A stretch of DNA of 64,000 bases from NCBI GenBank assembly GCA_035578175.1, contig JAQMRL010000006.1:66634001-66698000 (forward strand), given 5' to 3'. Source of the DNA: Catonia carolina (taxonomy: Eukaryota; Arthropoda; Insecta; Hemiptera; Achilidae). Both the position numbers and the translations under genes were made by a program. This document shows, one piece after another, positions 34,304 to 42,294 of this stretch. Position 1 is the first letter of the stretch, and every line of letters starts with the position of its first letter. The notes under the pieces were generated by a model that made no database searches, was not told the DNA's origin, and saw only the letters and a program-made list of their open reading frames with translations.

Positions 34304-35020
34304 ATGGCATTCATGATGGAGATACGCACTGTTCAACACAAGACGAAATTACCACTACTGAATTTTGACGAATATATTGGTGGTGGAGGACAGATGGAGA
34401 GAAGACACAGTGCTTTATTACCGAACAGCATCAGGTGTATAGTGTGCGGTCCATCCAATTGTGGTAAGACGAATGCTGTTTTCAACCTGCTATTCGCCAA
34501 CAACGGACTGTGTTTTGAAAACTTGTACGTGTTCAGCAAGTCGCTGTACCAACCTAAATATCAATTTTTGAAAGAGGTAATGGCTAAAGTACCGGAAATC
34601 GGATACTTTGCCTACAGCGAAAACGAAGAGGTGATCAGTCCTGGGGAGGCCAAACCGAATTCGGTCATGATATTTGACGACGTGGCATGTGAGAAACAGG
34701 ACAACATAAGAAGCTATTTTGCCATGGGACGACATAACAATGTGGACAGCTTTTACCTGTGCCAGACGTACAGCCGCATACCAAAACAGCTGGTGCGTGA
34801 CAATGCTAACCTACTGATGGTGTTCCGACAAGACGACCGAAACCTGAAACATGTTTACCACGATCATGTAAACACCGATATGACGTACGAAGAGTTCAAG
34901 CGGATATGTAGAACGGCGTGGACCGATCACACGCACGGGTTTATCGTGGTGAATAAAGAGTGCGATATGGACAAGGGCAGGTACCGAATGGGATTCGATC
35001 GTTTCATCAGTCATGACTGA
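34304..35020 (+). CDS. Genome-packaging ATPase (FtsK/HerA, A32-like)
   Basis: Of several ATGs at the start (34,304, 34,313, 34,316) I take the first, 17 bases after the integrase stop. Walker A is GPSNCGKT near residue 50 and Walker B is SVMIFDDV near residue 125. A following SFYLCQTYSRIPKQLVRDNAN block and FRQDDRNLKHVY are the conserved later motifs of Polinton and adintovirus ATPases. About 238 residues, normal for the family. It would pump the genome into preformed capsids at a portal vertex. Its stop overlaps the start of the next gene by 8 bases, which suggests a shared transcript. Confidence 0.9.
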   Translation: MAFMMEIRTVQHKTKLPLLNFDEYIGGGGQMERRHSALLPNSIRCIVCGPSNCGKTNAVFNLLFANNGLCFENLYVFSKSLYQPKYQFLKEVMAKVPEIGYFAYSENEEVISPGEAKPNSVMIFDDVACEKQDNIRSYFAMGRHNNVDSFYLCQTYSRIPKQLVRDNANLLMVFRQDDRNLKHVYHDHVNTDMTYEEFKRICRTAWTDHTHGFIVVNKECDMDKGRYRMGFDRFISHD

Positions 35021-36209
35021 GATAGCAAACTATCCTGATCAACGACATTTTCTGGTGGCGAGCGCGCCAAAAACGCGCCCGAAAGCAAACCTCTGCACAT
35101 GGTATTTCGAAGGACAGAAGAGTTTTTGTGGAAATTACTGCAGTCGAACCCGGGGCCCGTATCACCCACGATGTTGGCGACACGCACTGACACCGAGACG
35201 ATCACATCGACTGATTATCATTGCCATGATCACAGCGGACGGGAAGATTTATAACAAGTCGTTGTGGTTGAAATTCATCGCCAAATGTCAAGAGAAAAAC
35301 GTCCCTCTACGACTGTGCATTTACGCCGATTGTATGTTTAAGGCGACCGTACGACACCCGTGGAATTTCATTTCACGCTTCAGACCGGTGCCGAATATGT
35401 ACCGCGGGCGAGGGGACATATCACTCATCAACGCTCACGGCTCAATGAATTATGTGACAGTAGTTATGGATATGTTGGCATACGCTTGTGACATCGACAA
35501 CGCACAATCCTGCATCTTGATCACCGAACGTACGATTCCTATCCGATCGCCGGTCACCGTGTACAAACAAGCGCGCATGTACGGAGACAAATGCGTGGTG
35601 GATCCTAGCTACAATGTACGTTTCAGCGGTGACATCCTGCCACTACCTAGACGTCGAGCTAATACAGAGTTCGGACTTGTCAATTGTCGTGGACAAGGGC
35701 TGTTAAGTTGTACGCTCCTGAAGACCGCACTCCCGACTCTCCGTCCGTACTGCCATCTGTTCGGGTTGGAGTGGGTCCGGGCGGATAGAGTGTATAAAGT
35801 GGTCGATCACCGACTGTTTCACAAATGGACCGAATACGTAGGCGCTTATCCCGATGAATTCTGGTTGATGAACTCCTACTTGATTTATCTACACGACAAA
35901 GTGCAACGACCGATCCGAGAGTTGAAGCGATATATGGCCGACATGCCGGTAAAGGACAATACAGTGATTGCTGAAATCGCAGAGTATCGTGACGGAGTGA
36001 AAAGAAGCGCCGTGTTTACATCATTGCTCACGAAAAAGAAAATACTTCCCGCCGACAATATAGTCATGAAATATTACGGTGGAATGAAAGGGGTCAAAAG
36101 TACAGTTATTGAGACCCATCTGCACCGTGTACTACGATTTCTACACAAACATAAGCGTAGAGTGCTGTTTTTCAGAAACGTAGAGCTCGATGTACCTGTG
36201 AACATCTGA
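35013..36209 (+). CDS. Candidate GT14-like glycosyltransferase (core-2/I-branching type)
   Basis: 398 residues. After a basic N-terminus the order matches GT14 (Branch) enzymes: a hydrophobic strand with IIIAMITADGKIYNKSLWLKF (family: AFL.L.....LWxxFF), LRLCIYADC (family: iyvHxD), NAHGSMNYVTVVMDMLAYAC (family: WG..S.V.A...L...A), CILITERTIPIRSP (family: LLSE.CIPL.S), then FGLEWVRADRVYKVV (family: SQWF.L.R.....V) and AYPDEFWLMNSYL (family: PDEhy..t.L). Such enzymes add GlcNAc or related sugars to glycans. No signal anchor is obvious, so cytoplasmic action as in large viruses is possible. It overlaps the ATPase end and is followed by a tandem repeat. The assignment is by motif order only; it could be a distant relative without activity. 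Confidence 0.55.
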   Translation: MTEIANYPDQRHFLVASAPKTRPKANLCTWYFEGQKSFCGNYCSRTRGPYHPRCWRHALTPRRSHRLIIIAMITADGKIYNKSLWLKFIAKCQEKNVPLRLCIYADCMFKATVRHPWNFISRFRPVPNMYRGRGDISLINAHGSMNYVTVVMDMLAYACDIDNAQSCILITERTIPIRSPVTVYKQARMYGDKCVVDPSYNVRFSGDILPLPRRRANTEFGLVNCRGQGLLSCTLLKTALPTLRPYCHLFGLEWVRADRVYKVVDHRLFHKWTEYVGAYPDEFWLMNSYLIYLHDKVQRPIRELKRYMADMPVKDNTVIAEIAEYRDGVKRSAVFTSLLTKKKILPADNIVMKYYGGMKGVKSTVIETHLHRVLRFLHKHKRRVLFFRNVELDVPVNI

Positions 36210-36230
36210 ACGGTCTCTACGTATTCAGTT

Positions 36231-36418
36231 ACTAGGTACCTACAACATTTCCGTGTCTAGGTACCTACAACCAGGTATCTAGGTACCTACAACAAGGTAT
36301 CTAGGTACCTACAAACCGGTGTCTAGGTACCTACAAACCGGTATCTAGGTACCTAAAACCAGGTATCTAGGTACCTACAAACCGATATCTAGGTACCTAC
36401 AACCAGTGTCCAGGTACC
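36231..36418. repeat. ~22-bp tandem repeat with TAGGTACCTA palindrome
   Basis: About nine copies of TCTAGGTACCTACAAACCGG-type units between the glycosyltransferase stop and the next start codon. Each contains the 10-bp palindrome TAGGTACCTA. The array fills the intergenic space, so it may be a promoter, a binding array or simply a minisatellite. Confidence 0.85.
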
Positions 36419-36445
36419 ATTCTACGTTTCCGTTCATTAATCGAT

Positions 36446-37291
36446 ATGACTTCAACACGTGAACAACTGGTGTTGGATATCGATCGGTTGACCGAATCGA
36501 TAAAACGTAAACATAGAGCGATGCAGCACGACGAGCTGCAAGCCGATCGTGTCATGGCGAAGAGGCTGAGACCTCTTATAGAACCGCTACAGGACATCGC
36601 ATCAAAGATAAAAGTTGAAGATGAAGTGAAAGAAGAAGAGGAGGCGGACCGAGTCAAAGACGAAGCAGTGTCCGATAATGATGACGTCAAACCTGATCTG
36701 GGCGCGCTTGCACAATATTACACCAACTTAGCCAACACTTCGACAAACAGAAACGAGTTGGACCATTCGTACGGTATACATTTTAATCCGAACACTAACC
36801 GGTGGCAGATTGGTAAATCGACGGTATCGTTTGACGGTGACCAAGTACGTTTGGATGGCGACAAGTTTTTTATTGGCACCCGGGGACTATATGAACTGCT
36901 GTTCAAGTCCAATCCGGTCGGGTACAAAGAAAGAGATTTGACACGTTACAAAAAGATACTTAACATTAGCGAGGCGCACCTGGACGGATTGGGATGGGTG
37001 AAACGCAACACCAGCAATAAATATAGAAATGTAATCACAAAGATTTTTCCTCCAAGCAAGAGGAAGACGACCGGTAAAGGGTTGAACATTCAACACACTA
37101 GCGCTCCGATAAAATACATGTATTACGACGATGTGAATGAAATATGTGATCGTCTGCGCGTACTCATCTCATCGAAGGAGGCCGGACACACTGGACACGA
37201 CGTGGAGATCGCGTCGATCCTAGAGGAACTGCGAGAGAGAGAGGTCATAGTGGGTGGTGAACTGAAGATTCCTGTATCAGTCTTGAGATGA
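36446..37291 (+). CDS. Polinton-type conserved hypothetical protein (GTRGLYELL motif)
   Basis: 281 residues. The first ~90 are charged and helical with an acidic run (VKEEEEADRVKDEAV). Residues ~95-180 contain a block I associate with a common Polinton protein of unknown function: YGIHFNPNTNRWQIGKS, a short beta-rich stretch, FFIGTRGLYELLFKSNP and DLTRYKKIL. The C-terminus is basic, then helical. Its position between the ATPase side and the structural genes fits a virion or core protein, but the function is unknown. Its last codons overlap the start of the next gene by 4 bases (ATGA). Confidence 0.7.
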   Translation: MTSTREQLVLDIDRLTESIKRKHRAMQHDELQADRVMAKRLRPLIEPLQDIASKIKVEDEVKEEEEADRVKDEAVSDNDDVKPDLGALAQYYTNLANTSTNRNELDHSYGIHFNPNTNRWQIGKSTVSFDGDQVRLDGDKFFIGTRGLYELLFKSNPVGYKERDLTRYKKILNISEAHLDGLGWVKRNTSNKYRNVITKIFPPSKRKTTGKGLNIQHTSAPIKYMYYDDVNEICDRLRVLISSKEAGHTGHDVEIASILEELREREVIVGGELKIPVSVLR

Positions 37292-37944
37292 GCGTAGACA
37301 AATTCGGACGGTACGAGAGCGGTAGCGGTGGTGCAGCGCGTGGGCCGCCCGGCGAAGGTTTCAAGTTGACCAGTGAAGGCGAATTCGACATGGAACACCG
37401 ATCGTTGTGCAATGTTGCCAACAGGGATCAGATGAAAGACAACGATGCCGTAAATTTTCGTACGCTTAAGAAAAAGGAGCAGGAAATTAACGGTGTTGCT
37501 TTGAAGAAATCCAACGAACTGGCACAGCAAATTGTGGATGTATACGTAAATCTTAAGGCTCATTACGAGAAGCAAGCTAAGAAGTCATATGCGGATATGG
37601 AGCATTATGTGAACCAAATAATGCACGATCATAAATTGGAAGCCATCAAGCAGATAGAAAATGCATTCCACAGAGTCGAACCGTTGGTCGAGTCGGCGAT
37701 ATCATTACGTGCAGAAATGGAAAATAAAATCAGAACAATTGTGGACGAAAAGATCGCGTTTTACAACAGAGGTGAGACTTATCTGCATCGCCCCGATGGG
37801 TTCAGTCCTTCTGTGGAGTTTGACCCGAAGGCATCTAGTAATGACCAGCTGCATTCCCCCGATGAGTTCAGTCCTTCTGTAGAGTTTGACCCGAAGACAT
37901 CTATTAATGACCAGACGACGGAGCATCAGAAAACAACGGAGTAG
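37288..37944 (+). CDS. Fibre- or spike-like structural protein
   Basis: 218 residues. The N-terminus MSVDKFGRYES, then RGPPGEGFKLTSEGEFDMEH and LCNVANRDQMKDNDAVNF, has the pattern of fibre-type virion proteins of Polintons (a penton-binding-like head followed by a dGdyD...L.NV...DAVN repeat). The middle is a long helix, likely a trimeric coiled coil. The C-terminal ~45 residues contain a tandem 63-bp duplication (FSPSVEFDPK twice). A role in attachment is inference. It starts in ATGA overlap with the previous gene, and its end overlaps the next gene by 38 bases. Confidence 0.55.
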   Translation: MSVDKFGRYESGSGGAARGPPGEGFKLTSEGEFDMEHRSLCNVANRDQMKDNDAVNFRTLKKKEQEINGVALKKSNELAQQIVDVYVNLKAHYEKQAKKSYADMEHYVNQIMHDHKLEAIKQIENAFHRVEPLVESAISLRAEMENKIRTIVDEKIAFYNRGETYLHRPDGFSPSVEFDPKASSNDQLHSPDEFSPSVEFDPKTSINDQTTEHQKTTE

Positions 37945-38512
37945 ACGGTGCAAGCGGAAAACAGTCAGTTTAAAGGCGGGATCTGGACTGTTAACATCGG
38001 TCGCGAAAAAAGTAATAAGCAGCGCTGTCGAAGGAATCGGTGACGTTGCGGGTACTGTGTTGAACAAAGCGGTTGACATACTACCAGTCGAGCTACATAT
38101 ACCCGGATACCAGTACTGCGGTCCGGGCACCAAATTGGAAAAGCGATTGCGGAGAGGCGACCCCGGTATAAATCCGTTGGACGCGGCGTGCAAGCAGCAC
38201 GATATAGCTTATAGCAAGTACAGCGATACAGCACACAGAGCGGTCGCCGACAAGGAGTTGGCGGAACGCGCCTGGACACGAGTGAAAGCAAAAGACGCGA
38301 GTTTAGGGGAAAAAGCGGCAGCTTGGACAGTAACCAACCTGATGAAGACCAAGGCCAAATTGGGCGGAGGCCTTAAAAAAAGAAGAGGAGGAAAGAAGCG
38401 AACCGGAAGAGCCGCTGCTTTGCGACGTTTAAAAGCTATGGTGGGTAAAGGACTGTACCTCCGACCGTACCCGAAGAGTGGTGGTGGAAGAAAAAAAAAA
38501 CCTCGCCGCTAA
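37907..38512 (+). CDS. Parvovirus-type phospholipase A2 domain protein, basic C-terminus
   Basis: The start ATG at 37,907 lies inside the end of the fibre-like gene and follows a different frame. After an Arg-rich N-terminus and a small hydrophobic helix come the PLA2 hallmarks: the calcium loop YCGPGTKLEKR and the catalytic DAACKQHDIAYSKY (D-x2-C-x2-HD-x2-Y), as in the VP1 unique region of parvoviruses. The C-terminal third is Lys/Arg/Gly-rich with GKGLYLRPYPK, resembling condensing core proteins. In parvoviruses the domain breaches the endosomal membrane during entry; here that role is inference. The gene ends in A10 followed by TAA, where the protease frame begins. Confidence 0.85.
   Translation: MTRRRSIRKQRSRRCKRKTVSLKAGSGLLTSVAKKVISSAVEGIGDVAGTVLNKAVDILPVELHIPGYQYCGPGTKLEKRLRRGDPGINPLDAACKQHDIAYSKYSDTAHRAVADKELAERAWTRVKAKDASLGEKAAAWTVTNLMKTKAKLGGGLKKRRGGKKRTGRAAALRRLKAMVGKGLYLRPYPKSGGGRKKKPRR
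38489..38503 (+). promoter_or_regulatory. A10 slippery run: candidate -1 frameshift site
   Basis: Ten consecutive A (38,491-38,500) lie four codons before the PLA2-gene stop. The protease frame is the -1 frame, is open from 38,449, and has no ATG before 38,572, which is already inside its conserved N-terminal region. A slip back by one base on the A run would fuse the protease to the PLA2 protein. An alternative is a start at a non-AUG codon or a spliced leader. Confidence 0.45.
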
Positions 38513-38523
38513 CCAATGTTGAC

Positions 38524-38841
38524 TTGGTGAATTATGCACGAGCGTTGAACATTCCGCTGCGTGGTGTGTACATGAGAGACCGGCTGCCCGCGCGTCCACT
38601 CCGCAATGAAATTGCCATCGTCAATCTGGATAGCGTTCGCGGACCGGGCACTCATTGGGTGTGCTACCGGAAACGGGGTGATGTTGTCAATTACTTTGAC
38701 AGTTTCGGAAACTTACCACCACCGAACGAATTGATCCGATACTTTGGCCAGCACGTAAGCGTTTTCTACAATTACTCAAACTACCAAACGATGAACAGCG
38801 TAATATGCGGTCACTTGTGTCTCTTGTATTTGGCGCATTAG
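38524..38841 (+). CDS. Adenain-like cysteine protease
   Basis: Adenovirus-type maturation protease. Catalytic His in PGTHWVCY, Asp in NYFDSFG (followed by PPPNELIRYF) and Cys in NSVICGHLCLLYL, the order and spacing of adenain. About 106 codons from the marked position; conserved sequence begins slightly earlier (LTNVDL, near 38,509). There is no AUG upstream of MRDRL at 38,572, so translation probably relies on the PLA2 gene before it. It would cleave capsid and core precursors during virion maturation. The C-terminus is complete. Confidence 0.88.
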   Translation: MVNYARALNIPLRGVYMRDRLPARPLRNEIAIVNLDSVRGPGTHWVCYRKRGDVVNYFDSFGNLPPPNELIRYFGQHVSVFYNYSNYQTMNSVICGHLCLLYLAH

Positions 38842-38869
38842 TCTCAATTCGAACGCCGGACGATCAACT

Positions 38870-39555
38870 ATGTTTTGTTTGAGCGATAACCGAAGCGTTT
38901 TGACGTGTGATCTCTTCCCACCGTTAGAGTTGGGTAACGGAGCCGTATGGGAAATTGGACTGATCAATCTGTCCACTTATAATTCTATACCGAATGTAGA
39001 AGAGGGTGTAAACAACTGTTTTGCATACGGGAACAAAGCGTGCTCTTACCTGACGGGTCGTACGAGATCAACGATATCTACAACTACATAAAAGCACGTT
39101 TGGTGAAAGGAGAAAAGATAAATTTGATTGCAAACAACAACACTTTGAAATGTGAAATCGAAACGAACCAGAAAATTGACTTTACCGTACCGAATTCTAT
39201 CGGATCGCTGTTGGGCTATGACCGCGTAGTGTTGGAAGCGAACAAGAAGCATACGTCTCAACATCCCGTATCCATCATAAAGGTGAACACAATACGTGTA
39301 GACTGTAATATCGCACGTGGATCGTACAGCAACGGAGTGGAAGGTCACACGATCCACGAATTTTTTCCGTCTGTTCCACCTGGTTTTAAAATTGTCGAAT
39401 CACCGCCTACCGTGATATATGTACCGGTGAACACGAATCGGATTCACCACATTTCAGTGCGTCTGTTGGATCAGGACGGACGTCTTATAAATTTCCGTGG
39501 AGAAACCATCACTGTGCGTCTGCATTTGCGAAGAAGAGGAAATGTTGGTTTTTAG
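38870..39555 (+). pseudogene. Penton-like minor capsid protein (single jelly roll), one frameshift
   Basis: The first frame (38,870-39,091) starts MFCLSDNRSV and has WEIGLINLSTYNSIPNV, typical of the N-terminus of insect Polinton minor capsid proteins. The homologous reading then moves to the -1 frame near 39,000-39,050 (LLPDGSYEINDIYNYIK onward) and runs to 39,555 with HEFFPSVPPGFKI, VPVNTNRIHHISVRLLDQ and the C-terminal INFRGETITVRLHLRRR. Together the parts make a protein of about the expected ~225 residues. There is no obvious slippery heptamer at the junction, so a 1-base indel is the simpler explanation. The protein would form the pentameric vertices of the capsid. Confidence 0.8.
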
Positions 39556-39670
39556 ACCGACGAAGGAGGTCAGTGCACCGGTGAAACTGGTCAGTTCCCA
39601 TTCGACAACGGTCGAGTTGACACCGGAGAATAAGACGTTTCTTCGTCGAATTGGATTTATTGTACGGTAA
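39542..39670 (+). CDS. Small 42-residue protein between the two capsid genes
   Basis: ATG at 39,542 overlaps the end of the penton-like gene by 14 bases. The frame runs to TAA at 39,668-39,670, just before the major capsid start. The sequence FRPTKEVSAPVKLVSS and LTPENKTFLRRIGFIVR looks like a short protein I associate with Polintons next to the capsid genes. The function is unknown; it may be a minor virion (cement) component. Its tight fit between overlapping neighbours supports it being real. Confidence 0.55.
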   Translation: MLVFRPTKEVSAPVKLVSSHSTTVELTPENKTFLRRIGFIVR

Positions 39671-39682
39671 GTGTGTGGAAAT

Positions 39683-40879
39683 ATGTCAATTCTCGGGGTG
39701 AGCGACAAGTACGAAATCGACGATACAGTACAAAAGTTTGAGGAGCACGTACATTTACCGTACGCATCACAGACTTTAAACAACAACGATGAGATCACGA
39801 TTCCTGTACACCAGCAAGACGTGTACACACTACCGTCGAAAAGTTACATCTACGTGGAGGGTGAGGTCAGTGCGAAGACCAATGCCAATGCTAATGTTGC
39901 TGTGCAACTGGTAAACAATCCGGTAGGTTATCTTTTTGACGAGATACGATATGAGATTGGTGGCATGGTGGTGGACCGTACGAAAAATGTAGGGATCACC
40001 ACCACCATAAAAAACCTACTATCAGCACGTCTAAGTCAAAAAAACACATTGGAGAATGCCGGGTGGAATGTTGAAGCCGGTCCAATCACCGTGACCGATA
40101 ACAAATTTTCATTCTGCACACCACTACGCATGCTGTTGGGTTGGGCAGAAGACTATGGGAAAATCATACTGAACGTCGATCAAAAACTTACGCTAATGCG
40201 TGGGTCGAATGACGCAAACGTTGTGATCGCCAATGCGGCGACCGACGTTATCACTTTGAAACTGCTAAAAGTACAATGGATTGTACCTTACGTATCGGTA
40301 GAGGATGCCTATCGCCGCAACCTCCTTAAGATGACAGACATTGACCGTCCGATCGCGATGCCGTTTCGCACCTGGCAGATATACGAGTACCCCGTGCTAC
40401 CAACATCGATACATCACAACTGGGTGGTGAAGACCACCACACAGATGGAAAAGCCACGGTTTGTAGCGCTTGCCTTTCAGACGGCGCGTAAAAACAACCA
40501 GACCGTGGACAACTCACGTTTCGATTTTTGCAATCTCAACAATGTGCGCTTGCATCTGAATGAACAGTTTTACCCGTATATTAATCTTATGGGAAACAAG
40601 ACGATTTTCTACAATATGTATTGCAACTTTTTGAACGTTTATTATGGTCTTGAAGAAGGACCATCCCTGCCGCTGTCAACATTTTCAAACAATACACCGA
40701 TCATATTTATCGACTGCTCTCGTCAAAACGAATCACTGAAAGTCGAAACAGTGGATATCCGCTTGGAATTTGATACAAAAGAGAACATACCGGCAAACAC
40801 TAGCGCTTATTGTGTCATCATTTACGACACGGTGGTGCAGTACACTCCTTTGTCGACCCAGGTGACCCGAGTGGTGTAG
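39683..40879 (+). CDS. Double-jelly-roll major capsid protein
   Basis: 398 residues from ATG 39,683, 12 bases after the small upstream gene. The order matches insect Polinton major capsid proteins: MSILGVSDKYEIDD, LPSKSYIYVEGEV, LFDEIRYEIGGMVVD near the start of the first jelly roll, PFRTWQIYEYPVLP mid-protein, FVALAFQTARKNNQ and RLHLNEQFYPY in the second, then IIFIDCSRQNESLKVETVDIRLEF and a C-terminal AYCVIIYDTVVQYTPLS. Trimers of such proteins form the hexagonal capsid faces. The frame is intact. Confidence 0.88.
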   Translation: MSILGVSDKYEIDDTVQKFEEHVHLPYASQTLNNNDEITIPVHQQDVYTLPSKSYIYVEGEVSAKTNANANVAVQLVNNPVGYLFDEIRYEIGGMVVDRTKNVGITTTIKNLLSARLSQKNTLENAGWNVEAGPITVTDNKFSFCTPLRMLLGWAEDYGKIILNVDQKLTLMRGSNDANVVIANAATDVITLKLLKVQWIVPYVSVEDAYRRNLLKMTDIDRPIAMPFRTWQIYEYPVLPTSIHHNWVVKTTTQMEKPRFVALAFQTARKNNQTVDNSRFDFCNLNNVRLHLNEQFYPYINLMGNKTIFYNMYCNFLNVYYGLEEGPSLPLSTFSNNTPIIFIDCSRQNESLKVETVDIRLEFDTKENIPANTSAYCVIIYDTVVQYTPLSTQVTRVV

Positions 40880-40904
40880 TGCTTCACAACGTCAGTCTTC
40901 CGCC

Positions 40905-41582
40905 ATGAGTGGAACAGGAGTCAGCGAGTTTCACGCGTTCCGCGACAACGACAACGAATACATCATCAAGGAGCTGGTGCTGGTTGGCGAAGGGAAATTT
41001 TATACCCAGCTGTTTTTCAAGTCTCCGTACGAAAGGACACAGCTGGATCGTAGACATCAAGTCCAGGTGCAATGGTTGGAGAAACATTATCATCGCATCA
41101 AGTGGGAGTACGGCAACATCGTATATTCTGATGAGATAATGAAACAACTTTGTGCGCACTTTGCTACGATCTACACGAGAGGATTGGAGAAGCAGCGGTT
41201 TCTAAAGAAGTTTCATTCCAACGTCCGACTGATTCCGGACTGTGTACCAAAGGGGAATTCAGTCGATGAAAATATATTTTGTCCGGCACACGTCGGCTCT
41301 GATCGATGTGCGTTGCGGTCTGCCGTGTTTTACATGGATTGGTTGAAACAACAAAAAGATTACACAAGAGAGTGCAATCGTTTGATCTCATTCGACGACC
41401 GCTCAGATAATCGATATTCGGAGGAGCAGGTGAAGCAGATGGCAAAGACCGGCTTTTATTACGACAAAGCTAAGGGCAAGGTCGTGTGTGTTTGGTGTGG
41501 GGACATTTACGACTGGCATATTTCATGTGTATCGTATTACGTACACAATATTCCGATTGAGTTTGATGTTATAATTCCATGA
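40905..41582 (+). CDS. Exonuclease-like protein with BIR-like zinc C-terminus
   Basis: 225 residues. The N-terminal ~110 (EFHAFRDNDNEYIIKELVLV, VQWLEKHYHRIKWEYGN, IYTRGLEKQRFLKKF) follow the pattern of an RNase H-fold, DEDD-exonuclease-like family common in insect mobile elements, but the usual first acidic pair is not clear. A CPAH...CALRSAVFYMDWLK segment comes next. The C-terminal ~50 resemble half a BIR: MAKTGFYY then VVCVWCGDIYDWH and C, with C-x2-C, DW and H but a shortened loop. The function is unknown. The C-terminal half is duplicated at 45,350-45,608. The first hairpin cassette follows its stop. Confidence 0.55.
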   Translation: MSGTGVSEFHAFRDNDNEYIIKELVLVGEGKFYTQLFFKSPYERTQLDRRHQVQVQWLEKHYHRIKWEYGNIVYSDEIMKQLCAHFATIYTRGLEKQRFLKKFHSNVRLIPDCVPKGNSVDENIFCPAHVGSDRCALRSAVFYMDWLKQQKDYTRECNRLISFDDRSDNRYSEEQVKQMAKTGFYYDKAKGKVVCVWCGDIYDWHISCVSYYVHNIPIEFDVIIP

Positions 41583-41597
41583 TGAAAAAACATATAG

Positions 41598-41675
41598 TGC
41601 AATAGGCCTACGGGGGAAAGCACGTAAAAAAAACGCAACATACTTCCGGCCTCTTGGGCGGTGCGGAACTGGAAG
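41598..41675 (+). promoter_or_regulatory. Hairpin cassette H1
   Basis: GTGCAATAGGCCTACGGGGG, AAAGCACGT, an A run, AACGCA, then a stem CTTCC...GGAAG enclosing GGCC...GGGC. It lies between the stop of the exonuclease-like gene and the start of the next gene, so it is probably a promoter/leader or 3'-end element shared by these genes. Confidence 0.65.
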
Positions 41676-41707
41676 TTCAGTCGATGTGTGGACGTAGCGC
41701 AGCAAAC

Positions 41708-42280
41708 ATGGATACGGACGTGCTCGTACAAGTTGGAAATAAAATCTACAATCCTTCAAGCTACAGGGTAAAGGTGAGCAACGTCTTTATTGTAGACTTG
41801 TGTCGACATGAGTTTAGCACGGGTGGGGATAACGTCAAATTGACTGTCTGCTTTAGAGACAAATCGAAAAAGTACTGGTGTAAATTTGAAAATGGTCGTC
41901 AACAGATACATGTAATTGGACGAGGAACAATAACATTTTCGGGATTCAACGAAGATGATGACGACGTGAACGAAAAAGCGAGAGCGTTTAAATTGAACGA
42001 TTCAACACGGCTGGACAATGATACTTTAATGAGACTAGAAAAATCTTCGAATAGTGAGCTAACCGTCAGCGTATACGCAGCGGTGAAGAAGAAACCAAGA
42101 GTTGTTTGTGACGGCGCGTACGACACCGTTGACAGACCGCTTTTAGTTGCATACGACACAAAGGAGAAGTCAGATATCGACTACCCAATCACTAACGACT
42201 ATAATCAAGGACATTTTTGTACAAGTTTCACTGTAATATTTCATAAAAATTGCAGCAGTGGAGACATACGTGTATTCTAG
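41708..42280 (+). CDS. Unknown protein, module gene 2 (copy 1)
   Basis: I choose ATG 41,708 (MDTDVLVQVGNKIYNP) because the upstream part of the frame is the hairpin cassette and the paralogue starts at the matching place. 190 residues, beta-rich, no domain recognised. Conserved with the paralogue at 45,769-46,206 are a first strand V-x-NVFIVD, VKLTVCF, YWCKFE, a GxG-x-I turn, a SELTVSVYAA strand, and a final YNQGHFCTSFTVIFHK. An acidic loop EDDDDVNEKARAF is unique to this copy. The sandwich-like strand pattern suggests a virion or secreted accessory protein, but this is only a guess. Confidence 0.65.
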   Translation: MDTDVLVQVGNKIYNPSSYRVKVSNVFIVDLCRHEFSTGGDNVKLTVCFRDKSKKYWCKFENGRQQIHVIGRGTITFSGFNEDDDDVNEKARAFKLNDSTRLDNDTLMRLEKSSNSELTVSVYAAVKKKPRVVCDGAYDTVDRPLLVAYDTKEKSDIDYPITNDYNQGHFCTSFTVIFHKNCSSGDIRVF

Positions 42281-42294
42281 GTGTGGCTAATGTT

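Noticed and set aside
36231..36418. Regular short repeats as a CRISPR-like array
   Set aside because: Units are contiguous with no unique spacers, and the host is a eukaryote; it is a minisatellite.
38870..39091. Penton-like N-terminal frame as a separate short gene
   Set aside because: The homologous protein continues in the neighbouring frame without a gap, so a frameshift in one gene fits better.
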